This document shows, one piece after another, positions 7,606 to 16,865 of a DNA stretch of 64,000 nucleotides. Position 1 is the first letter of the stretch, and each line of letters opens with the position of its first letter. The notes below the pieces were generated by a model that saw only the letters and a program-made list of their open reading frames with translations, made no database searches and was not told where the DNA came from. The stretch spans positions 62,001 to 126,000 of the forward strand of contig NZ_QNQP01000008.1 in the NCBI RefSeq assembly GCF_003316635.1. Direction: 5' to 3'. Both the position numbers and the translations under genes were made by a program. The DNA is from Roseovarius dicentrarchi (GTDB lineage: Bacteria > Pseudomonadota > Alphaproteobacteria > Rhodobacterales > Rhodobacteraceae).

Positions 7606-8796
7606 ATGACAGCCATGTTCCCCGGCGCCCTGCGCGCCGCTTCCGTTCCCGTATGCGCATCCGGCGCCATGTCAGATCCGGCCGCCGCGTTCATCGCGTC
7701 ACGCCAGTTTGACCGCCCGACGCTGGTGGTCAGCCGCGCGCGCGTCGCTGCGCAATATGACGCGCTGGTCGCGGGTCTCGGCGCCGCGCGTATTCACTAC
7801 GCCGTCAAGGCCAATCCTGCGCCCGAAATCATCCGCACGCTGGTGCAGCGCGGCGCGCGCTTTGACGCGGCCAGCCGGGGCGAGATCGAGCTGTGCCTTG
7901 CCCAAGGAGCATCCGGCGCTGATATCTCCTTTGGCAACACGATCAAGAAACCTGCCGATATCGCCTATGCCCACGCCCATGGCGTGACGCTGTTCGCCGC
8001 CGATAGCGAGGCCGAGATTGACAAGCTGGCCGCACATGCACCCGGCTGCGGCGTTTACCTGCGTGTGATTGTCGAGAATTCATCGGCCGACTGGCCGCTC
8101 AGCCGCAAATTCGGCTGTGCCCGCAGCGCGCTGCCCGGTCTGATGGATTACGCCCGCGAGCGCGGCGTCGATGTGGCCGGCCTGTCCTTCCACGTCGGCA
8201 GCCAGACCCGGCGCCCCGAATTCTGGAACCCGGTTCTGGACCAGATCGCCCAGCTGTGGCACGCTGGCCGCGCCGCCGGGCACGACCTGCGCGTGCTGAA
8301 CCTTGGCGGCGGTTTTCCCGCCACCTACGAGGATGACGTGATGGGCGCGCAAAGCTATGCCGCCGCCGTCATGGACGCCGTGACCGAGCGGTTTGGCGAT
8401 GTGCCTTATATCATGGCCGAGCCTGGCCGGGGCCTGGTGGCCGAAGCCGGGCATATCGTGGCCGAGGTGCTGCTGGTCTCGCGCAAATCGGCGGATGATC
8501 TGCACCGCTGGGTCTATCTTGATATCGGCATGTTCTCGGGGCTGGCCGAAACCATGGGTGAGGCGATCCGCTACCGGATCGAGACGCCGCATGATGGCGG
8601 TGAGCTGGGCGCCTGCATTCTGGCCGGGCCGTCCTGCGACAGTGCCGATATCCTGTATGAGCAGCGCCCCGTCATGCTGCCGCTGGCGCTGACCGGCGGT
8701 GACCGCGTGGTGATCCGCCATTGCGGCGCCTATACCAGCAGCTATTCGTCCGTCGGTTTCAACGGCTTTCCGCCGCTGGATGTTGTGGTGATCTGA
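7606..8796 (+). CDS. class III PLP-dependent decarboxylase (ornithine decarboxylase type)
   Basis: A 396-residue alanine-racemase-fold decarboxylase of the eukaryotic-type ornithine/lysine decarboxylase family, which makes putrescine or cadaverine for polyamines. The PLP lysine is K68 in HYAVKANP. Other family marks are FHVGSQ, the glycine loop NLGGGFPATYE, the PLP-phosphate segment AEPGRGLVAEAG and the active-site CDSAD in GPSCDSADILYE, whose cysteine comes from the partner subunit. Ornithine versus lysine specificity cannot be decided by eye. ATG 7606 has GGAG 8 bases upstream; a second in-frame ATG at 7669 is possible. The gene is preceded by a structured leader. Confidence 0.9.
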   Translation: MTAMFPGALRAASVPVCASGAMSDPAAAFIASRQFDRPTLVVSRARVAAQYDALVAGLGAARIHYAVKANPAPEIIRTLVQRGARFDAASRGEIELCLAQGASGADISFGNTIKKPADIAYAHAHGVTLFAADSEAEIDKLAAHAPGCGVYLRVIVENSSADWPLSRKFGCARSALPGLMDYARERGVDVAGLSFHVGSQTRRPEFWNPVLDQIAQLWHAGRAAGHDLRVLNLGGGFPATYEDDVMGAQSYAAAVMDAVTERFGDVPYIMAEPGRGLVAEAGHIVAEVLLVSRKSADDLHRWVYLDIGMFSGLAETMGEAIRYRIETPHDGGELGACILAGPSCDSADILYEQRPVMLPLALTGGDRVVIRHCGAYTSSYSSVGFNGFPPLDVVVI

Positions 8797-8880
8797 CAGT
8801 TTTCCGCGCCGCCGCCTTGCATCCGGCGGCGGCGCGGGACTAGGCTGCGGGTGTCGTGATCCCCATCCGGAGCCTTGCCC

Positions 8881-9705
8881 ATGCCGCGCCCCTTAGACAT
8901 CGCCTGCCTGCAACTGCGGCCCATGCCCGATATGGACGCCGCGCTGGCCGAAGCCTTGCCACTGGCCGAAAAGGCGGTGGCGGGCGGCGCGCAGATGCTG
9001 TTCCTGCCCGAATACTGCGGCGGGCTTAAGGCCGACGGCGCGGCGGTGGCGCCGCCATCGGCACCCGAGGGCGATCATCCGTTTTTGCAACAGATGCAAG
9101 CCTTTGCGGCGCAGCATCATGTCTGGACGCATCTGGGCTCCGTCGCGGTGGACGGGCCGGAGGGGCGCATCATCAACCGGGGTTTCATGTTGGCGCCGGA
9201 CGGGGCCATAGCCGGGCGTTATGACAAAATTCACCTTTTCGACATTCAGCTATCGGATGACGAAGTGTACCGCGAAAGCGACCGCGTAGATCCCGGCAAC
9301 TGCGCGGTGATCCATGACACAGCGCTCGCGCGGGTGGGGCATACGATTTGCTACGATCTGCGCTTTGCCCACCTTTTCCGCAGCTTGGCGCAGGGCGGGG
9401 CCGAGATACTGGCGTGCCCGGCCGCCTTTACCGCCAAGACCGGCGCGGCGCATTGGCATGTCCTGAACCGCGCGCGCGCGATCGAGACAACGCGATTCGC
9501 GGTGTCTGCCGCCATGACCGGACCGATCCCCGGCGGCGGCGAGACATACGGTCATTCACTGATCGTCGATCCATGGGGCGAAGTGTTGGCCGATGGGGGC
9601 GAGGGGCCGGGCGTGGTCGCCGCGCGGATTGATCTGGACCGGATCGCCGAAACGGAAGGGCGCATACCCAGTCTGATGAATGACGCTGATTTCGCGCGGG
9701 TCTAA
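8881..9705 (+). CDS. carbon-nitrogen hydrolase (nitrilase superfamily, Nit/omega-amidase-like)
   Basis: A 274-residue nitrilase-superfamily amidase. The catalytic Glu-Lys-Cys triad is complete: E44 in FLPEYCGG, K116 in RYDKIHLFD and C157 in ICYDLRFAHLFR. Length and motifs fit the Nit1/YbeM group, which hydrolyses deaminated glutathione, or related omega-amidases. The CYDLRFAHLFR form is typical of that branch, but substrate is an inference. No signal peptide is seen, so it is cytoplasmic. It starts 84 bases after the decarboxylase gene, with GGAG at 8869-8872 before ATG 8881. A hairpin and a dispersed repeat follow the stop. Confidence 0.88.
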   Translation: MPRPLDIACLQLRPMPDMDAALAEALPLAEKAVAGGAQMLFLPEYCGGLKADGAAVAPPSAPEGDHPFLQQMQAFAAQHHVWTHLGSVAVDGPEGRIINRGFMLAPDGAIAGRYDKIHLFDIQLSDDEVYRESDRVDPGNCAVIHDTALARVGHTICYDLRFAHLFRSLAQGGAEILACPAAFTAKTGAAHWHVLNRARAIETTRFAVSAAMTGPIPGGGETYGHSLIVDPWGEVLADGGEGPGVVAARIDLDRIAETEGRIPSLMNDADFARV

Positions 9706-9726
9706 GAAAATTCGGTGAATTTTCTT
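9704..9726. repeat. perfect inverted repeat (10-bp arms) at the amidase stop
   Basis: AAGAAAATTC (9704-9713) is the exact reverse complement of GAATTTTCTT (9717-9726), with a three-base loop. It overlaps the TAA stop of the amidase gene and could serve as a weak terminator towards the convergent prpE. A close relative with the same GAAAATTC/GAATTTTC arms lies at 33703-33721. Confidence 0.75.
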
Positions 9727-9728
9727 GT

Positions 9729-9764
9729 GCCTTCGGCGAGGATATTTTCAGCAAGAAGAAGGGA
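9729..9764 (+). repeat. dispersed short repeat, GCC-TCGGCG-GGATATTTT type
   Basis: Directly after the hairpin, the + strand reads GCCTTCGGCGAGGATATTTT, followed by an A/G-rich AAGAAGAAGGGA tail. It is a diverged copy of the element found identically at 57642-57677 and 62558-62593. It lies in the short convergent gap between the amidase gene and prpE. Confidence 0.65.
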
Positions 9765-9794
9765 GGGCGCCGCGTCAAGCGGCGCCTGATGTGT

Positions 9795-11684
9795 TCATTT
9801 CGGGAAGCCGATGGTTTTCAGTGCGGCGGCGATTTCGTCCAGCACGGCGGGATCGTCGATTGTCGCGGGCATTTTGTAATCCTCGCCGTCGGCGATGCTG
9901 GCCATGGTGCGGCGCAGGATCTTGCCCGAGCGGGTTTTGGGCAGGCGGTCCACGACGACGGCCAGTTTGAAGGCGGCGACGGGCCCGATTCGTTCGCGTA
10001 CGAGGGCGACGCATTCGCGGGTGATTTCCTTGGCTGGGCGGTCGACGCCTTTGGTCAAACAGACAAAGCCGACGGGCACCTGGCCTTTGAGGTCATCCTT
10101 GGCGCCCAGTACCGCACATTCGGCGACGTCGGGGTGGGAGGCCAGCACCTCCTCCATCAGGCCGGTGCTGAGGCGGTGGCCGGCGACGTTGATCACGTCA
10201 TCGGTGCGGGCCATGATGTAGAGGTAGCCGTCTTCGTCGATCATGCCGGCATCGCCTGTCTCGTAATAGCCGGGGAAGGTTTCGAGGTAGGATTTGCGAA
10301 ACCGCGCTTCGGCATTCCACAGGCTTGGCAGCGTGCCGGGGGGCAGGGGCAGTTTGATGGCGATGGCGCCGAGTTCGCCCGCAGGTTTTGGCGTGCCGTC
10401 CTCGGCGAGGATGTGGATGTCGTATCCGGGCATCGGCACGGTGGGCGAGCCAAGTTTGACCGGAAGCGCCTCAAGACCCGCGGGATTCGCGGCGATGGCA
10501 AAGCCGGTTTCGGTCTGCCACCAGTGGTCATAGACAGGTTTGTCCAGCATGGTCTGCGCCCAGTGGATCGTGTCGGGGTCGGCCCGTTCGCCCGCCAGAT
10601 AGAGCGCCTGCAGGTTTGACAGATCGTATTTCTTCAGCAGCTCGCCCTCGGGATCCTCGCGTTTGACGGCGCGGATCGCTGTAGGGGCGGTGAAGAAGCT
10701 GCGCACGTTATGTTCGGCGATGACGCGCCAGAACGTGCCGGCGTCGGGGTTGCCGACCGGTTTGCCTTCGAACACGACGGTGGTGTTGCCGTGGATCAGC
10801 GGCGCGTAGCAGATATAGCTGTGACCGACGACCCAGCCGACGTCGGAGGCGGCCCAGAACACATCGCCCGGATCGACGTTGTAGATATTTTTCATCGTCC
10901 AGTTGAGCGACACGAGGTGTCCCGCGGTGGCGCGGATCACGCCCTTGGGCGCGCCTGTGGTGCCGGAGGTGTAAAGGATATAGGCCGGGTGATTGCCCTC
11001 GACGGGGACGCATTCGGCGGGGGTCACCCCGTATTGGAAGGCGTACCAGCTGACGTCGCGGCCGGGGGTCAGTTTGGCCACCTCTTGTTCGCGCTGGAAG
11101 ATGACGCAGAAATCGGGCTTGTGGGTGGCTTGTTCGATGGCGCCGTCCAGCAGGGGTTTGTAATGGACGACGCGGCTGGGCTCGATCCCGCAGGAGGCGG
11201 CGATGATCGCCTTTGGCGTGCAGTCGTCGATGCGCACCGCCAGTTCGGACGCGGAAAACCCGCCGAAGACGACCGAGTGGATCGCGCCGATGCGTGCGCA
11301 GGCCAGCATCGCCTCCAGCGCCTCGGGGACCATGGGCATGTAGATGATGACGCGGTCGCCTTTTTCGATGCCCTTGGCGCGCAGGGCGCCGGCCAGGCTA
11401 CTGACGCGCGCCTGAAGATCGGCATAGGTGATGCGCTGTTTGACGCCGGTGACGGGGCTGTCATGGATGATCGCCGCCTGTGCGCCGCGTCCGGCCTCCA
11501 CATGGCGGTCGACGGCATTGTAGCAGGTGTTCACGCGGGCGTCGGCAAACCATTCATACATATCGTTGCCGCGATCAAACAGCGCCTTCTTGGGCGCTTC
11601 GACCCAATCGATCGCCTCGGCCTGTTTCAGCCAATAGGCTTCGGGGTCTGATTTCCAGCTTTGATAGATATCGGCATAGCCCAT
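9795..11684 (-). CDS. prpE: propionyl-CoA synthetase
   Basis: A 629-residue ANL-superfamily ligase that activates propionate, probably also other short acyl acids, to acyl-CoA through an acyl-AMP. The P-loop is YTSGTTGAPKG, and the hinge and C-terminal domain show YYETGDAG and DDVINVAGHRLSTG. The catalytic lysine, the usual acetylation site, is K588 in SGKILRR. The N-terminal section (YQSWKSDPEAYWLKQA) and full length fit PrpE better than acetyl-CoA synthetase. ATG 11684 has GGGAGAG upstream. It stands alone; no methylcitrate or propionyl-CoA carboxylase genes are in the window. Confidence 0.93.
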   Translation of the reverse strand: MGYADIYQSWKSDPEAYWLKQAEAIDWVEAPKKALFDRGNDMYEWFADARVNTCYNAVDRHVEAGRGAQAAIIHDSPVTGVKQRITYADLQARVSSLAGALRAKGIEKGDRVIIYMPMVPEALEAMLACARIGAIHSVVFGGFSASELAVRIDDCTPKAIIAASCGIEPSRVVHYKPLLDGAIEQATHKPDFCVIFQREQEVAKLTPGRDVSWYAFQYGVTPAECVPVEGNHPAYILYTSGTTGAPKGVIRATAGHLVSLNWTMKNIYNVDPGDVFWAASDVGWVVGHSYICYAPLIHGNTTVVFEGKPVGNPDAGTFWRVIAEHNVRSFFTAPTAIRAVKREDPEGELLKKYDLSNLQALYLAGERADPDTIHWAQTMLDKPVYDHWWQTETGFAIAANPAGLEALPVKLGSPTVPMPGYDIHILAEDGTPKPAGELGAIAIKLPLPPGTLPSLWNAEARFRKSYLETFPGYYETGDAGMIDEDGYLYIMARTDDVINVAGHRLSTGLMEEVLASHPDVAECAVLGAKDDLKGQVPVGFVCLTKGVDRPAKEITRECVALVRERIGPVAAFKLAVVVDRLPKTRSGKILRRTMASIADGEDYKMPATIDDPAVLDEIAAALKTIGFPK

Positions 11685-11910
11685 GGCGCTCTCCCTCGTT
11701 GGTGTGACCTTTGTAAAGCCTGATCGGGGGAAGCGGCAAGATCACTGCGTATGATTGATACAGCATGGGCCCAGAGCGGCGGTCTTTTTTTGCGCAAATG
11801 CAACCGTTCCTGCATCTTTTGACCGATTGCCGGCGTTACCTGACCGCAGGGGCGCGGACGGTGTCCCTGACGCGCAAAGAGATGACACAAGACCTGAAAG
11901 GAATTCGACA
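11685..11910. other. intergenic region between prpE and the Pro-Gly repeat gene
   Basis: These 226 bases separate two divergent genes and should carry both promoters. Base composition is more even than in the flanks, but I cannot fix -35 and -10 boxes. The only strong signal is AAAGGA at 11897-11902, the ribosome site of the next gene. Short open frames here lack family resemblance. Confidence 0.4.
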
Positions 11911-12099
11911 ATGCCAGAACGCGAAGATCCCGGTGCAAAGCCCGGAATGAAACCCGGTCAGCAGCCCGGATTGAAGCCGGGAATGGAACCTGGACAGCAG
12001 CCGGGGATGAAGCCGGGGCTTGAGCCGGGCCAGCAGCCCGGTCAGAGGCCGGGACAAGAGGCCGACCGGCAGCCGCCGGGCGACGCCAAGGGCGAATGA
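11911..12099 (+). CDS. small Pro-Gly tetrapeptide-repeat protein
   Basis: A 62-residue protein built almost entirely from tetrapeptides PG-x-x: eleven units in a row over residues 7-50. The variable pair is QQ, MK, LK, ME or LE in the middle units. There is a higher order of three units (PGQQ, PG-L/M-K, PG-M/L-E) repeated twice. It has no hydrophobic segment and no signal peptide, and is very hydrophilic with alternating K/E charges, so it is probably extended or disordered. ATG 11911 has an excellent ribosome site (AAAGGA, 8 bases away), which argues for real translation. I recognise no family function. It is convergent with maeB. Confidence 0.6.
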   Translation: MPEREDPGAKPGMKPGQQPGLKPGMEPGQQPGMKPGLEPGQQPGQRPGQEADRQPPGDAKGE

Positions 12100-12142
12100 G
12101 CGGTTCGGTCCGAAGATCGGCGCACTCATGCGGCGCCGGTTT

Positions 12143-14419
12143 TCAACCGTAATGCGCGACGGGGGTGCCTGCGATGGCGGCCATGTTCAGCAGGCCGCGC
12201 GGGGTGATGGCCGGCGACACGATGTGCGCGCGGTTGCCCATTCCCATCAGGATCGGGCCCACCTCCAGCCCGCCGCCCTTCATCTTGAGGATGTTGCGCA
12301 CACCCGACGCGGCATCGACGTTGGAGAAGATCAGCACGTTTGCCGCGCCTTCCATGCGGTTGTCGGGCAGCAGGCGTGCGCGCAGGTCTTCGTCCAGTGC
12401 GGCGTCGATGTTCATCTCGCCCTCATAGGTGAAATCGCGCGGCTTGGCGTCAAGCAGTGCAATGGCGGCGCGCAGGCGCTTGCCTGAATCCTCGCCCTGA
12501 TTGCCGAAGTTGGATTGCGAGCAGAAGGCGACCTTGGGCTCGATCCCGAAGCGGCGCACATGGCGCGCGGCGCCGATGGCCGTTTCGGCCAGGTCTTCGG
12601 GCGTGGGAAAGACGCGCACGTGGGTGTCGCCGATGAACAGCGGCCCGTCCTCGAGGATCATCATGGACACGGCACCGTGTGGATGATGATTGGCATCGCC
12701 CAGCACTTGCGTGATGTATTTCAGGTGCCAGCGATACTCCCCGAAGGTGCCGCAGATCATCGAATCCGCCTCGCCGCGATGCACCATGACGGCGCCGATG
12801 GCGGTGGTATTGGTACGCATCACCGCGCGGGCCAGATCGGGGGTCACGCCGCGCCGCTTCATGATTTCGTGGTAGCTGGTCCAGTAGTCGCGATAGCGCG
12901 GATCATCCTCGGGGTTGACCAGCTGGAAATCACGACCGGGACGGATGTTCAGGCCCAGTCGCTCGCAGCGTGTTTCGATCACCGACGGGCGGCCGATCAG
13001 GATGGGCTGCTCGCTGGTTTCCTCCAGCACCGCCTGCGCGGCGCGCAGCACCCGCTCGTCCTCGCCCTCGGCAAAGACGATGCGGCGCGCGTCCTTTTTC
13101 GAGGCTTCGAAAACCGGGCGCATCAGCAGCGCGGATTTGAACACCGACGCGTCCAGCTTGGCCTTGTAGATGTTCAGATCGTCCAGCGGCCGGGTGGCCA
13201 CGCCCGATTCCATCGCCGCACGGGCAACGGCGGTGGAGACGATGCCGGACAGGCGCGGATCGAACGGCTTGGGGATCAGGTAATCGGCGCCGAATGTCAT
13301 CGGCTCGCCCTGATAGGCGGCGGCCGCTTCGGCCGAGGTGGTGGCGCGCGCCAGTGCGGCGATGCCATCAACGCAGGCAATCTGCATGGCGTCGTTGATC
13401 TGCGTCGCGCCCACGTCCAGCGCGCCGCGGAAAATGAACGGAAAGCACAGCACGTTGTTGACCTGATTGGGAAAATCGCTGCGGCCCGTTGCGATGATCG
13501 CGTCCGGCACAGCCTCGCGCGCGAGGTCGGGCATGATCTCGGGTGTCGGATTTGCCAACGCAAAAACGATGGGCTGCGGCGCCATGCGGCGGACGTGATC
13601 GACTGTCAGTGCGCCGGGGCCGGACAGACCCAGAAACAGATCGGCGCCGTCTATCACATCATCCAGACCGCGCAGATCGGTCTTTTGCGCAAATTCGGCC
13701 TTTTGCGGGTTCATATCCTCGGCCCGGCCCTCATAGACCAGCCCGTGTATGTCGCAGAGCCAGATATTCTCGCGCCGTGCGCCCAGTTTGACCAGCATGT
13801 TCAGGCAGGCAATGCCGGCCGCGCCGCCCCCTGTCGAGACGATCTTGATATCCTCCCACCGCCGCCCGGTGACGTGCAGCGCATTCTTTGCCGCTGCGCC
13901 CACGACAATGGCGGTGCCGTGCTGGTCATCGTGAAAGACGGGTATGTTCATCCGCTCGCGGCAGATCCTTTCAACAATAAAGCAGTCGGGTGCCTTGATA
14001 TCCTCAAGGTTGATCGCGCCGAATGTCGGCTCCATCGCGCAGACGATTTCGGCCAGTTTCACCGGGTCGGGTTCGTTCAGCTCCAGATCGAAGCAGTCAA
14101 TATCGGCAAATTTCTTGAACAGGACCGCCTTGCCCTCCATCACCGGTTTGGAGGCGAGGGGGCCGATATTGCCCAGGCCCAGAACGGCGGTGCCGTTGGT
14201 GACGACCCCCACCAGATTGCCGCGGCTGGTGTATCGGCTGGCATTGGCCGGATCTGCCTTGATTTCCACACATGCCTCGGCAACGCCGGGCGAATAGGCG
14301 CGGGCCAGGTCGCGGCCATTGGCCAGCGGTTTTGTCGCGCGCACTTCCAGTTTTCCCGGCTTGGGAAATTCATGGTAGTTCAGTGCCGCTAGCCGCAGTG
14401 TATCGCCTGTGTCGCTCAT
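12143..14419 (-). CDS. maeB: NADP-dependent malic enzyme with C-terminal phosphotransacetylase-like domain
   Basis: A 758-residue MaeB-type malic enzyme that oxidatively decarboxylates malate to pyruvate, giving NADPH. The N-terminal malic domain (about 1-160) shows [12 protein letters not shown] and the metal-binding FHDDQHGTA stretch. The NADP-binding domain carries [15 protein letters not shown]. From about residue 430 a phosphate-acetyltransferase-like domain follows ([16 protein letters not shown], ending LLNMAAIAG). In this family the second domain senses acetyl-CoA rather than catalysing. ATG 14419 has AGGA upstream. Together with prpE it fits gluconeogenic growth on organic acids, which is inference. 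Confidence 0.96.
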   Translation of the reverse strand: MSDTGDTLRLAALNYHEFPKPGKLEVRATKPLANGRDLARAYSPGVAEACVEIKADPANASRYTSRGNLVGVVTNGTAVLGLGNIGPLASKPVMEGKAVLFKKFADIDCFDLELNEPDPVKLAEIVCAMEPTFGAINLEDIKAPDCFIVERICRERMNIPVFHDDQHGTAIVVGAAAKNALHVTGRRWEDIKIVSTGGGAAGIACLNMLVKLGARRENIWLCDIHGLVYEGRAEDMNPQKAEFAQKTDLRGLDDVIDGADLFLGLSGPGALTVDHVRRMAPQPIVFALANPTPEIMPDLAREAVPDAIIATGRSDFPNQVNNVLCFPFIFRGALDVGATQINDAMQIACVDGIAALARATTSAEAAAAYQGEPMTFGADYLIPKPFDPRLSGIVSTAVARAAMESGVATRPLDDLNIYKAKLDASVFKSALLMRPVFEASKKDARRIVFAEGEDERVLRAAQAVLEETSEQPILIGRPSVIETRCERLGLNIRPGRDFQLVNPEDDPRYRDYWTSYHEIMKRRGVTPDLARAVMRTNTTAIGAVMVHRGEADSMICGTFGEYRWHLKYITQVLGDANHHPHGAVSMMILEDGPLFIGDTHVRVFPTPEDLAETAIGAARHVRRFGIEPKVAFCSQSNFGNQGEDSGKRLRAAIALLDAKPRDFTYEGEMNIDAALDEDLRARLLPDNRMEGAANVLIFSNVDAASGVRNILKMKGGGLEVGPILMGMGNRAHIVSPAITPRGLLNMAAIAGTPVAHYG

Positions 14420-14603
14420 CTGGCAGATCCTATTCCGGTTTGGTTTAACGATGAATTAACCGCCGCGTGGTCATGTGTCCGGGGAAAACAAACTGTGCAG
14501 CGTTGCGTCCCGGTTCGCAATCGGGAATTCTGTGGGTGCGCCATTGCCGCCGGGCGCAAAATCCGGGTAGAAGATGCACGATTATTTGCCGGAAGGGTAG
14601 GCC
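14420..14603. other. divergent promoter region maeB / upp
   Basis: About 180 bases between two divergently transcribed genes. It must hold both promoters. I see the upp ribosome site (GGAAGGG near 14591), but no operator or clear sigma-70 boxes that I would defend. Confidence 0.35.
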
Positions 14604-15236
14604 ATGCAGCAGCATCTCACGATCGTCAAACATCCGCTGGTTCAGCACAAGCTGACACTGATGCGGGAAAAGGATGCCTCGACCGCCGTTTTCCGCCAGC
14701 TTCTGCGCGAGATTTCGCAACTGCTGGCCTATGAGGTCACGCATGAGCTGCCGATGACGACGCGCCAGATCGACACGCCGATGCAGAAGATGGATGCGCC
14801 GGTGCTGGCGGGGCGCAAACTGGCGCTGATTTCGATTTTGCGCGCCGGCAATGGCCTGCTGGACGGCATGTTGGAGCTGATCCCGTCCGCGCGGGTCGGC
14901 TTTGTCGGGCTTTACCGCGACGAGGTGACGCTCCAGCCGGTGCAGTATTATTTCAAGGTGCCCGACAATCTGGACAAGCGGATGGTGATCGTCGTCGATC
15001 CGATGCTGGCCACTGGCAATTCTTCGGCGGCGGCGGTCGATCTGCTCAAACAGGCCGGCGCGACGGATATCCGGTTCCTGTGTTTGCTGGCCACGCCCGA
15101 AGGTGTCGCGCGCATGAAAGAGTCGCACCCCGATGTGCCGATTGTGACCGCGTCACTGGATAAGGGGCTGGACGAGAAGGGGTATATCCTTCCGGGGCTT
15201 GGCGATGCGGGTGATCGCATGTTCGGCACGAAATAA
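14604..15236 (+). CDS. upp: uracil phosphoribosyltransferase
   Basis: A 210-residue pyrimidine-salvage enzyme that makes UMP from uracil and PRPP in the cytoplasm. The PRPP-binding loop is [21 protein letters not shown], the uracil-binding region is near the C-terminus ([19 protein letters not shown]), and the N-terminal [14 protein letters not shown] stretch is typical. Length equals the family norm. A GGAAGGG ribosome site precedes ATG 14604. It stands alone, with maeB divergent and a secreted SPOR protein downstream; no uracil permease is adjacent. Confidence 0.97.
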   Translation: MQQHLTIVKHPLVQHKLTLMREKDASTAVFRQLLREISQLLAYEVTHELPMTTRQIDTPMQKMDAPVLAGRKLALISILRAGNGLLDGMLELIPSARVGFVGLYRDEVTLQPVQYYFKVPDNLDKRMVIVVDPMLATGNSSAAAVDLLKQAGATDIRFLCLLATPEGVARMKESHPDVPIVTASLDKGLDEKGYILPGLGDAGDRMFGTK

Positions 15237-15314
15237 GGTTCATTTGCGGCAGCTTGCCTGTTTACTCGTCTTTTGAATTGAGGCAGGATAATTCCCACAT
15301 ATTGTGGGGGCATT

Positions 15315-16784
15315 ATGAAATTCACACGACTTATCGCGCTGGCGGTCATTGCCGCGACCTGTGGTTTGGGTGCCGCGCAGGCGAAAACGCTGCGCGATAC
15401 CGGCCAACCGGCCGAATTTCCGCCCAGTTCCTACACCGGGCGCCAGTATGTTGACAGCAAGGGCTGCGTTTTTGTCCGGGCCGGTATCGACGGCGATGTG
15501 ACATGGATTCCGCGTGTTTCACGCGCCCGCAAGACGCTGTGCGGACAGCAGCCGTCGCTCGCGACGGCCCGCGCGCCGGAACCTGCTGCGGCCTCCGCGC
15601 CGCAGCCGCGACAAAGCGCAGTGGCAGCCGCGCCCGCGCCACGCGCGGCCCCTGTCCAGACCGCACGCGCGCAACCGGTGCAGGCGCAGCCAGCCCGGAT
15701 ACAGCCAGCCCAGACCCGAAGGGTGCAGTCGCAGCCTGTTCGCACTCAGCCCGTGCGCGCGCCGCAGGGCGCGGCCATATCCGCGCGTCCGCAGCCCGCG
15801 GCGCCGATGCGGACCGTATCCGCTCCCCGTACCGCGCCGGTGCTGTCGGTGGGGCCTGCGCCGGTGCGCCGTGCGCCGGTTCAGCAGCCGCGCGTTGCCG
15901 CATCGTCCGGCTGCGTTGGCGGTAGCGCCGTGTCGTCGCAATATATGCAGTCGCGGTCTGGCTATCCTGTACGCTGCGGCCCGCAGGCGGGTGCCCATGT
16001 AACGCGCGTTCCGGGCACCAATGCCGCGCGGGTTGCGCCGCGCCCGGCTCAGGCGCCGGCTTATACGGCGCCCGCGTATACGGCGCCGCTATATGGTGGA
16101 ACGGGCTACGCCGCCGAGGCGCGGTATGTGCCCCGCACAGTTGCCGCCGCCCCGCAGGCGCGCATTGTTGATCCCTACACCACCCGCGTTGCCCCGCGCC
16201 ATGTGGTCCGGTCGCAGCAGCGCACGCAGGATGTCACCATTCCCGACGGGTATAAACGCGTGTGGATGGATGACCGGCTGAGCCAGCAGCGCGCGCATCA
16301 GACCTTTGCCGGCAAGGCCGCGATGGAGCGGATGTGGACCAAGACACTGCCGCGCCGCCTGATCCTGACCGGGTCGGGACGCGAGGTGACCGCGCTTTAT
16401 CCCGGCTTGATCTACCCTTATGTCAGCTATGAGGAGCAGCGCGCGGCAATGTCCGGTCAGGCCTATCGCGCACAGTCCGGCGCGGCGGTGTCCGGGTCGA
16501 AAGTGACGGTGTCAACCAAATCACGACAGCCCGCTGCCGCACCGGCAGCGCGCGCGACCAGCCATCGCTATGTGCAGGCCGGCGTTTATGCCAACCGGGC
16601 GCAGGCGCAGCAGGCGGCGCAGCGTCTGGCCGGGGCCGGATTGCCTGCCCGGCTGGGGCAGATCACCAGCGGCGGGCGCCAGTATGATATGGTGCTGAGC
16701 GGCCCCTACAGCAATCAGGCGGCGCTGAACGGCGCGCTGGCCCAAGCGCGCCGCGCCGGGTTCGGGAACGCCAAGCTGCGCTGA
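15315..16784 (+). CDS. secreted SPOR-domain protein with long Ala/Pro/Gln/Arg-rich linker
   Basis: A 489-residue exported protein. Residues 1-24 form a signal peptide ending AAQAKT. Residues 25-80 are a small conserved block with two cysteines (GCVFVRAGIDGDVTWIPRV). About 80-330 is low complexity, dominated by A, P, Q, R and V, with a YTAPAYTAPLY motif. A conserved block follows (VTIPDGYKRVWMDDRLSQQR to LPRRLI). The last 75 residues are a SPOR domain (HRYVQAGVYANRAQAQQAAQRL), which binds peptidoglycan stripped of stem peptides, often at division sites. It is therefore likely a periplasmic wall-binding protein, perhaps septal. The partner function of the middle block is unknown. Confidence 0.88.
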   Translation: MKFTRLIALAVIAATCGLGAAQAKTLRDTGQPAEFPPSSYTGRQYVDSKGCVFVRAGIDGDVTWIPRVSRARKTLCGQQPSLATARAPEPAAASAPQPRQSAVAAAPAPRAAPVQTARAQPVQAQPARIQPAQTRRVQSQPVRTQPVRAPQGAAISARPQPAAPMRTVSAPRTAPVLSVGPAPVRRAPVQQPRVAASSGCVGGSAVSSQYMQSRSGYPVRCGPQAGAHVTRVPGTNAARVAPRPAQAPAYTAPAYTAPLYGGTGYAAEARYVPRTVAAAPQARIVDPYTTRVAPRHVVRSQQRTQDVTIPDGYKRVWMDDRLSQQRAHQTFAGKAAMERMWTKTLPRRLILTGSGREVTALYPGLIYPYVSYEEQRAAMSGQAYRAQSGAAVSGSKVTVSTKSRQPAAAPAARATSHRYVQAGVYANRAQAQQAAQRLAGAGLPARLGQITSGGRQYDMVLSGPYSNQAALNGALAQARRAGFGNAKLR

Positions 16785-16805
16785 GACGCGCGTGACGAAA
16801 ATTGC

Positions 16806-16835
16806 AAACGCCGGGCCGTTATCAGCCCGGCGTTT
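16806..16835. terminator. bidirectional terminator between SPOR gene and M48-like gene
   Basis: AAACGCCGGGC (16806-16816) pairs perfectly with GCCCGGCGTTT (16825-16835) around an eight-base loop. The T/A tracts at both ends make it usable from either strand, which suits its place between two convergent genes. Confidence 0.85.
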
Positions 16836-16865
16836 CGCGTTTGAGGCATGTTTTGTGCCGCAGCA

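Noticed and set aside
11935-12060. CRISPR-like or minisatellite reading of the repeated 12-base units
   Set aside because: The units are contiguous without spacers, stay in one reading frame and encode PG-x-x with varied codons, so they are protein repeats.
12515-14392. 625-codon open frame on the + strand, opposite maeB
   Set aside because: It lies wholly antisense to the well-recognised malic enzyme. Its residues are His/Gly/Arg-rich, as expected from the reverse of high-GC coding sequence, with no ribosome site or known domain.
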